The notes below the pieces were generated by a model. It had not been told where the DNA came from, did no database searches, and worked only from the letters and a program-made list of their open reading frames with translations. Of a DNA stretch of 64,000 bases, positions 55,810-64,000 are shown piece by piece; the first letter of the stretch is position 1, and the number at the start of each line of letters is the position of its first letter. Position numbers and translations under genes: made by a program. The DNA is taken from assembly GCF_029784155.1 (NCBI RefSeq), contig NC_073691.1:134412394-134476393 (forward strand), in the 5' to 3' direction. The DNA is from Uranotaenia lowii (Eukaryota; Arthropoda; Insecta; Diptera; Culicidae).

Positions 55810-58800
55810 CAATCAGCTGAACGCTATGGACGGAATCCGACTACAACCGACAGCCACAGATGACAGCGAGAGAGAGACAGTAAATTTACCATCCACCCAC
55901 TAGCCAACTACCGCACTTTGAAGAATGCACCTACGTACTTTTCGGGCTTTGAAGAAAGCAACTCGTTAGCACCATTTTGCATTATATAATTTCACCATTC
56001 GTGTGCTATCATTTGCCCTTTACGTTTGTCCAAATCACTCCCGTCTATTTTTCGTTAATTTAAATATATTATGTAGTTGCTTTGAATAAATGTGTAGTTA
56101 TTAGTGTCGTGTTTTTTATAAGTAGTCGCGTTAGTTTGTTTTTGTCCGGAACGTCCCAAAATTGGGAAATGAACAGTTGAGAAAAGCTCAACCCCCACCA
56201 ACATCGAGAAACCAATCTCCAGGCACCAATCCCAAGGCAGAGGAACCAACTCCCAAAGGCATCCATACAGTCCAGCAATCCACCAGATACCAGCAAGGTA
56301 ATCCCACCTCAACACACTCAATCTCTTCTTTTATTCCTCGGCTCGGCATCGGCTTGAGAAACGAAAAATTGGCAATACTCACTTATAGAACTATAGCCTC
56401 CTCCGAACAAACTGATTATTTATCCTCGAGGTAAAGTGACGAAATGAGATTCCAACGGGCTGGAGTTCAATTCTCTGCCAATGCGGGTTTTTATTATTGA
56501 ACCGAAATTATCCATGGTTGCCCATTTTCTCTGCTGTTGGAAAAATTAAATTACAAGCTACATGCATACATACAATAAACAATAAATTAAAAAAAAATAA
56601 CTGTTTAGTTAATCTACTCATCACATACAATAAATTAATAGATTGTCAATAATAAGTTAGCTGTAATCAATTAGCGCATTAGCATGTGGCGCTAGCTTTT
56701 CTGTACATTTAACGGTTAAAATCAGCGATTGCTAACATTAACTCAGTTACCGGTATAACTAAAGCTTAGTTCTATTAGAAATGGGATACTTTCTTTTGTC
56801 AATAGCTCGTTTACTACTAATAGGACATTAAAAACTTTGACACCATTTTTTTGCCTGTAAAAAGTACTATCAGACCTATGTTTGTTAAAATTTTAAGTTT
56901 CCACGTTTTTGAGATATGTACGATGTAAGAGAAAGAGAGAAAAATAATTTTTGCACAGTTTCCTTCAAAATCCGTCATAATCCAATTGATAGCTAACAAA
57001 ACCGTTGATTATTCAAAGAATTACTGTGTGTGAGGGGAGGAAAAGTATGCCAACACTGTCAAAAATGTCCACAAAGTTCAAATCAAGCAATGGAGTGAAG
57101 CACATGACCGGAAACTATGGTTAAGGTTCATTAGGGAGGTCAAGTCTCAAACCAACATTTTTAATTTGGAATAAGCGAAAAACTAAGTGAAGATAGCTGA
57201 GATGTCTTAATTTTTTTTCTCCAATACACTGAAAGTGTTGCCTAGCTATGAGTCATTCAAACCTAACCTCAAATAACAACTTTTTGCTAGCTGCAGAGCT
57301 CGTAAGCAGTGTAGCCGGTACCGAGGCTATGCGACAGATGATTTCTGATGAACGACAAAACTTATGAAATATCCTATTTCAAACACATTCCAGCATACGA
57401 ACACTATACCACAGGCCCGTGCGAAGAACCCGTCTATGGGCGGGGGTTTCGAATTTCAAATTAAGCTAAAATAATAGCAATACCAAAAATAAACAATAAA
57501 AGAAGAAAAGGAATTTCTAAAACCGTATTTCACTCATGATTACCACACAAACTAAAAATAAATTGGACTGATAAAAAAAAAAACAAAACTTTCAAATCAT
57601 ATCACAATGAAAATTTAAAATTTTCGGTAAATTATTGATAATTTTTTTCAAAATGATGTTCTTTGTTCTGAACTAGAAATTTGTTTCAAAAGATTTTCTA
57701 AGCTCATTTAAAATAAACGTTCCAAAAACACAGAGCTAAAAAGAAATCTGGATTCTAAAATAAATGTCCAATCAGTTAAAAAAACTAGTTTTTTGGAAAA
57801 TGATAATAATTGAAAATTTTTATTCATCTTAATTAAAAGTCTTTTCTCCATATTCAACTGAAAGGTGATTGAAAAATTCCACTATAGTATTTTGAATTTG
57901 AACAAGAAATATTCAATCGCGATTAAAAATGTGAATTTTCGATAACTGGAAAACCAATTTGAACTTTGGAGAATTTATTCAATGATTGATGGTTTAATTT
58001 GATTTGATAAAAAGAAGAATAGATATATTTTTTAAAGAACAAACCTATATATAGAAAAATAAACGGCATTTTTGAAGTTCAAAATAATAAGTTCATGTTC
58101 AATTATACATACAAGGAAATGTTGGGAAATGGGTAATTTCGTGAATGATCAATGCAAACTGATAATTATTGAAAAATAAGGAGTTCCAAGTTACAACAAA
58201 TATTGGTAGGACAAAGCAAATATAAAATTAGTTAACATTTCGCATTAAAATTAAGTTTAAAGTTGCTTATTTAAAAATCATGATTGATTCATAAAAGACG
58301 ATTTTATCTAAAGAAAATTAATGAAAGGTTTTTTTAAATTTTCAATCACATGTTTAAAGTTTAAATAACAAGCTCTAAGTGTTTTGTCACTTTCGACTGA
58401 AATATTTGGTCCTGGAAAGAACAGAAGGTTGTTTTTCTTATTAAAAATAAGATTTAAGGACTTATGTGTCAAGTACACAAAAATTCAGAATTCAAAAAAA
58501 CAAATTTTTTAAAATTATTTCTAAAATTTAAATATTCGACTAAAAAATTCGGCAATTTAATAAAAGAATTGGAAAAAATGTACTTTAAAATTCAGTAAAT
58601 TTCCTTGAAAATTTAAACAAAATATGAAAATGAAAATGATAAGTTTTTTAAAACATTTCAGGAAGTTTTTTATAAACACGTTTCACCATAAGAATTTACA
58701 TAATTTAATTGACGACTCAAGTCAACAGCCATTTGGTGCTAATTTTTTTAATGATTGATTTGGTAGATTTTAGCGTTCTGAACTCGATTTTTTTAATCAA

Positions 58801-59680
58801 ATTTGGTCGAACACTTTGAGTTTTGGTGATAAGGAGTTTTAAAATGCAACAGTTTTAAGTAAAATCAAATATTGATAACTAACAAACCTACATATACGAA
58901 AAAATCTGATTCTGTTTATCCATCCATCTTCATCCAATTAAGGTCTATTATTATGATGAAATGATGCACGATCCAAAACATGTAGAATTCAACAATTAAA
59001 AAATGGAAAGATATCACTTTCCAAGTGCTTTTGACATAACTGTAGAAAGTGTTAAAAAAAAACTTGATTTCATTTGTATAAACAATGCAGTAATTTCTCA
59101 AATACTTTTTGATTATTTTCAAAAGTCATTTTAATAACAAAACTGATAGAAAGATTGCATATTCAGATTCAGGGGTACCCAAATTAGTCGAAATTTCCTT
59201 TTTAATTCATTGCACCTCAGAAAAATGTTAATTTTGTGGCCTTGTGTAAATTATGTGTTGCGTTGAGCAATTAGAAAAACAACAAACACGTAATAAATTT
59301 TAGTCGAAATTGGTTTCTTGAAGAATATTTCATATTAGCTAAACATTTGTAATGAAATAAATTTTTTTTTTCAAATAAAAAAAAATGTTCGTTTCACACT
59401 TTGTTGTTATTTAGTTACACTTCTTAATAAATATAATTCTGAAGACAGGATAGGGGTTTTGTATGTCATGTTTTGAGTTCCTATACAAAAGATTAATTGA
59501 ATTGTGATTTAGAACCAAAGTTAGTTTCAATTCGTAAACGTCGAATAGTATCGTAGATCGAAATGTCTCAAGCCAAAGGTATTTTGAGACTAAATTCCTC
59601 CGGAGGCGAGAAAAAAATCTGACTTGCTTGTTAACACTTATTTTCAAATACATTTTAACATCAAGCTATTTTTCGTTACT
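55810..59680. other. Long AT-rich stretch without genes
   Basis: Two frames at 56055-56434 overlap in opposite directions and have no motif. A possible B-box-like GGAGTTCAATTCTC near 56462 may mark another SINE remnant. 57020-59680 is strongly AT-rich with frequent stops in all frames. A diverged copy of the G-run repeat is near 57415-57450. Confidence 0.4.
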
Positions 59681-59686
59681 TCAGTG

Positions 59687-59762
59687 AAAATTTTACTTAA
59701 GAAAAATCTTCATGGGGGGGGGGGGGTTAAACCCCTAAACCCCCCCCGTTCGCACGGCCTTG
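59687..59762 (+). repeat. Dispersed repeat end with G and C runs, copy 2
   Basis: ATTTTACTTAAGAAAAATCTT, a run of about 13 G, TTAAACCCCTAAA, seven C, then GTTCGCACGGCCTTG. It matches 3302-3387 apart from homopolymer lengths and point changes, which shows a dispersed repeat. Confidence 0.6.
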
Positions 59763-60553
59763 CTATACCATGTCTGCTCGTGGCAAGGTTTCTTTAATAT
59801 TAAAGTATGAGTTTGTTGGTTGTTTTGTATAAAATATAATGATTTGTCAAAATTCTGCTCCTGTGGAAAAAAAAATTTTCAAAACGAAAACTTTGGTTTT
59901 CACTGTTTTGAAAAGCCTACAATGAGTAATCTTGTATGAACCCTTTGCATCTCACGATCCATACTAACCGATTATACTTGAAATCCAATCTCATGTTGGT
60001 TTTACTTCGTTATTGCCAGATTTTGCCAGCAGAAATTCCGTTAAAAACACTTTTGAGTGGCTCTAAAATAATCAAGTTGTATTAATTTCGGAACAGCTGT
60101 ATCCACCAAATTGCCCTCAGTTTCTTTCAAAAGAAAATTATTGGATCAAAAAGTAGCAGAAATTGAAGGAGGAGAATGTAGCCACCTAAAACACAGATTG
60201 GGCGAAGTATAAGTTTGAAAAACTGATCAAAATCATGACTGAAAAAAACGCCGGCCGATGGGAGATTCCAAGAATAAAGTAGCAATTTTTCGTACAAAAA
60301 ACGATAAATATTTTTTTTCAAATTTTTTCATGAATTATCAAAAGATTACCTTCATTTCCTCCAAAGAAAGTATTTTGATCAAGCGAATTGTTTTTAAGAT
60401 ACACGTATTCGTAACTGTCCCATTTCTAAAAGAACTAAGCTTTAGTGGCGAAAAATTTCCAGTTAGCGATGCCAAACACTGCTTTTTTGGTTTTTTTACT
60501 GCTGAAAAAAGCAGTATTTTTTTAGGATAAGTTAACCACCGTTAATTAATTTT
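59763..60553. other. No gene assigned
   Basis: AT-rich, with no recognised coding sequence. The 90-residue frame at 60258-60530 shows no motif. Confidence 0.4.
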
Positions 60554-61033
60554 GTAAATTTATTTTTCGGCATATCGGTGAAATGTATATTCTTGAAGAA
60601 AGAAGAATATCAGAACTGAAAATTGATAAAGATGGATAGAGAAGTGAGGAGAAAATTTAACAGATGTTGAAAAGAGCAAAAAAATATTTTTTCGAGGAAA
60701 ACTTGGTTCAATGGTTCAAAATAAACCGGGCTTAGCCAAATTGGACCGATGACCTTAATGATTAGCACTCATACAGTGCATTCATGCCATGATAACGAAA
60801 TATCAACACGGCTAGCGCATCGATATAACCATTGCGCGCAATAGGTAGACTGTTGCGGGGTAAAGTATGGTGTACGTTAATAAGTTTACCTCGCAAAAAT
60901 GCTCTTTCGCTCCTTTCAACGTCTGTTAAATTTTCTCCTCACTTATCTATTCATCTTTATCAATTTTCAGTTTTGATATTCTTCTTTCTTCAAGAATATA
61001 CATTTCACCGATATGCCGAAAAATAAATTTACG
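60554..61033. repeat. Long inverted repeat (hairpin) of about 125 bp arms
   Basis: The left arm 60554-60677 and right arm 60908-61033 are inverse copies with roughly six differences over about 125 bp, so about 95 percent identity. They share AATTTATTTTTCGGCATATC and TGAGGAGAAAATTTAACAGA. The loop of about 230 bp contains GGGCTTAGCCAAATTGG and is not coding. Beyond the arms the flanks stop matching. It could be the inverted ends of a non-autonomous element or a recent inverted duplication. No target duplication seen. Confidence 0.75.
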
Positions 61034-61978
61034 AAAAAAGCAATAAAAATTATGGGAGCATTTCATGGAGTCCTTAATAAGCGCAACGAGATTTAATTTT
61101 GTTTGGAAATATGTACCTATGAGAAATAAAAATTTTTCATTCAAAAATCACCAGAGACGAACTGGTGTAGAAAATTATAGCTTTGGATGATTAATATTCA
61201 TTGATTCATGCATTATATTCCGTGTAAACAAACCACAAACCTAACATGTACCCTAGAAAAGATACATTAGAAAAAAACGTTTTTCCGTATGCATTTTTTT
61301 TAATTTCAACATTTCGACTGCTTATTTGAAAGCTATTTTACTGTAGGATGAAAATAAAAATCCAAAAAAACTGCTTTACATAGCCTATGAGTTTTTTGAT
61401 TTGGGAAAATTATTTCATGAAATTATTGAGAGCCGAAGCAAGCAAAGACAGCGAACTCTTTTCAATAGATTCTGATTTTTTTTTATTGTTTTGAAATGGT
61501 TATAACATTTTTATTTACTAGGTACTTAGCTTCTTTTCAAGTTAGGAAGAAATGAAATGGCAAAACCAATAATTTAAAAAAAGATTAATTAAAACCTCAT
61601 TTGAATTTTCTATGTTTTTCAAAAAAATCTGTTTGACGCGTTTTTTTTATTTTCAACTCTGTGTTATTTAAAAAAAAAGCCAGATTCTATCGTCTTCCAA
61701 TTTAAATGTTCTAAAAATATAATCTTCTATTTTATTCTTTCTTTTAAATTTTAATTTTTAATTAAAACACAGCATTTCACTTTTCAAGACGCGAAAATTT
61801 TTATTGCCAGAATATTCAGAGCTTGAAATATTATTCTGTAAAATCTGAATTCGAAAGTTTATAAACTTTTAATATTAATTTATTTACGATTTTTTTCAAC
61901 CTTTTTGTTTTATGGATCAAGATTTTTTCATTTATCTGTACCCGAGCAGACATTTATGGCAAAATTATACCAAATTTT
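61034..61978. other. No gene assigned
   Basis: Strongly AT-rich; no coding or repeat signal recognised. Confidence 0.4.
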
Positions 61979-62382
61979 GCTATCATGCCTTGAAAGTAAA
62001 ATGAGGTATCATTTTGCCCGAATAAAGGTGGTACAATGCCAAAATTTGGGTATAACTTTTCATATATGGATACCTCGATTATACCAAGTGTAGGTTTCAT
62101 TGAAACCTTAATGATGCCTTGTTTAGCCAACGTTTTGAAACTAGTTTTGAGAGCATAATGATGCCACTTTAAGGTATAATTTTATGCCAAAATTTGGCAT
62201 CGTCATGCTTTCTAAATTTCATTGATACAAGATGGCTAAATGAGGTATCAAAAAACATTCATTGAATCCAAAATTGGGCAGAACTGTGCTATCCGTGTAT
62301 ATAAAAAGAGTGCCATATTTTGGCATTGTACCACCATTATTCGGAACAATTATACCGAATATCACTGAAAAGGCATGATAGC
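61979..62382. repeat. Palindromic MITE-like repeat
   Basis: About 404 bp with inverse ends GCTATCATGCCTT and a longer inverted match GGTGGTACAATGCCAAAAT at 62026-62044 against its inverse near 62317-62335. The palindrome ATGCCAAAATTTGGCAT occurs at about 62184-62200, with partial versions elsewhere. No coding capacity and no clear target duplication. The 62-residue frame at 61905-62093 is incidental. Confidence 0.6.
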
Positions 62383-64000
62383 AGAGGAACTTTAAACCAT
62401 CGAATGAGTTTCTCTAACAAAAGCAAAATAACATTGTATTGTATACACTCAGGCGTTACAATTAGCGGTATATGAATCAGAGATGCGTAAACTCGCCTCG
62501 GAAACAATCATTCGGCTGATTTCTTCCGAGTTTAACTTGCTATTTGCAGATTGATTTTATCTTCGTTCCAATCATCACATCAATGTGCACAAAACGAAGA
62601 AAACAGTTTTGCATTGATGTTTTCCATGCCTCGCAGGAATAAAATCACAACAACGAAACAACAGAACGAAGCTGACCGTACACGAATGCACACGAGCGAT
62701 CGTTGCCCGACGGACCGAGTTAACATTCCTCGCACCCTTCTCTCGCTCGTTTCCCGTTCCCTTGTATCTATCACTTTTAGCCACGCCCCCATGCGTTGTC
62801 CGATTGATGTGTTCGGCTGCCGAACGAAAACGATTTTTTCATAACTGTACGTTCGTTTCGCTGATGTTTCCCCCGATTGCTGTTTACTCCTGCCGAGTTT
62901 ACCCGAAGCTTCCTTCCTGATGCTTTCCGAATTGAACTATCGATAGCATCATTGCAGTTTGAGTTTAACGAAATAAAATCGTTCTGCAAAGAAGGGCAAA
63001 GTGCGAGTATGAAGACTCGCGATTTTAACATCTCTGATATGAATATTGTCTTTTCAAACGCAACTCCACAAATAAACATCGCAATGTCTTATAAATAGCG
63101 GCTGCACTTATTGGTTGCATAAATTAAGGCGATTTAAGGCCTTCATTTCAACATTAAAATTCATAATAGATACATTTAGAAAGAGGTACAGGTACAAGTG
63201 TTTTAATTTGAATTCAAACCTTCTCCCTATTCCAACCAGCAACGCCTTAATTTATTCCATGCCAAATGCTTAATCTACAAATTAATTACCGAAAACCGAT
63301 AATACTGCCTTACAAGACAGCGGAGTTGAAATTACTGTTTTCAAAATCAAACAAGAAAAAACCTATATAGTTTTTTCGCTGTCATTTTACTATTTATTCA
63401 ACGAAAATGAATCCTGCATGCACAGGATCAAAAAACCTAGTAACATTACGTGTTATGAGCTGCAAATATTTAGAAGAATACATTTGACGTAGTTTACATG
63501 ACAAATGTAACGTAAAAATACAAAAATAAGCAGACATCGCCATTAAAAAAACGTAAATCTATATAATTAGATATTCTTTACGGTAGAGGTAGTTTTACAT
63601 GAAAGTTTTAAATTGCTTTTAGAGGTGTTTACACCAAATGATTATAGTACGAATTGCTATTTTTTCTAAAGTTACAATTATATTTTTTTTAAACTTTATT
63701 TGAAAATTTAGAACAAAACGAACGTTGAGCAAAATCAATTTACTTCACATGGCAATGATTTTTTTTTTCAACTTTCCAGAAATTGCCTGTAATAAAATAA
63801 GCTGACATATATTGAACTCTTCAGTTTGATGGCTTATCAAAAAATCGATTGAAGTATATTTTCGTGAGTGTTTATCTAAACTTTCTGATTAGAATTACAA
63901 ATGAGCTTATGATTTTACGCAAATGCTTTGAAGTGCATATTGATAAAAAAAAAACAATTAAAGCTAACATTATTTGAATTAAAGTTTTCTGTGCGATGTT
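62383..64000. other. No gene assigned
   Basis: 62540-63080 has more balanced composition with overlapping frames on both strands (62551-62844, 62777-63079, 62877-63098) and TATAAATAG at about 63090; none is recognisable. After 63100 the DNA is AT-rich to the end of the window. Confidence 0.35.

Noticed and set aside
1..64000. Endogenous viral elements
   Set aside because: I looked for recognisable viral polymerase, capsid or envelope motifs in the open frames and saw none; the reverse transcriptases present belong to non-LTR elements and the gag belongs to Ty1/copia.

Overview
This 64 kb window looks like intergenic or intronic DNA from a transposon-rich dipteran genome, most likely a mosquito (Culicidae). 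The base composition is AT-rich. The recognisable proteins are all eukaryotic retroelement or transposase fragments. They include DD37E Tc1/mariner transposases (a mosquito-associated lineage), a Juan-like Jockey element, a CR1/T1-Q-like element and an R1-clade fragment. There is no operon structure, no bacterial-style gene density, no rRNA, no CRISPR array and no viral gene that I can recognise. I cannot name the species, and no host gene is certain.

Layout. About 1.0-3.2 kb holds a tRNA-like SINE head and a complete 1.2 kb Harbinger-like element (TTA duplication) carrying two coding-like exons. About 4.8-8.2 kb is a three-level nest: a DD37E mariner broken by a TA-flanked element, itself broken by a hAT-like element, with a clean target duplication at every level. 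About 11.6-13.5 kb has a G8/C8-ended inverted-repeat element, an R1-clade retroelement 3' end and a SINE. About 13.6-17.1 kb is a decayed Ty1/copia element split by a 0.8 kb element that is itself split by a 0.7 kb TA-flanked MITE. Second copies of the last two lie at 26.7-27.5 kb and 18.8-19.5 kb. A five-unit, roughly 144 bp tandem array is at 19.7-20.4 kb. About 21.7-24.0 kb holds two palindromic MITEs flanking the only block that resembles spliced host exons (minus strand). About 24.2-26.1 kb is a foldback element with minisatellite arms, containing a second foldback element with a 10 bp duplication and a GC-rich spacer.

About 27.7-28.6 kb is another TA-flanked element. About 30.3-32.4 kb is a zone of tandem and dispersed repeats. 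About 32.4-36.7 kb is a broken Juan-like retroelement (minus strand) with later insertions. About 41.4-46.3 kb is another nest: an RTE-like retroelement containing a DD37E mariner, which contains a second DD37E mariner. About 48.1-48.9 kb is a hAT-type foldback element with a perfect 8 bp duplication. About 49.5-53.5 kb is a CR1-like element with intact ORF1 and degenerate ORF2. About 53.7-54.3 kb is another RTE-like 3' fragment. From 54.3 kb to the end the sequence is AT-rich and mostly anonymous, with a SINE, a G-run repeat, a long inverted repeat (60.55-61.03 kb) and a palindromic MITE (62.0-62.4 kb).

The parts do not form a pathway. The window records successive insertions whose relative order can be read from target-site duplications. 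The items best worth following are the foldback elements, the exons inside the Harbinger-like element, the candidate spliced gene near 23 kb and the long hairpin near 60.8 kb.
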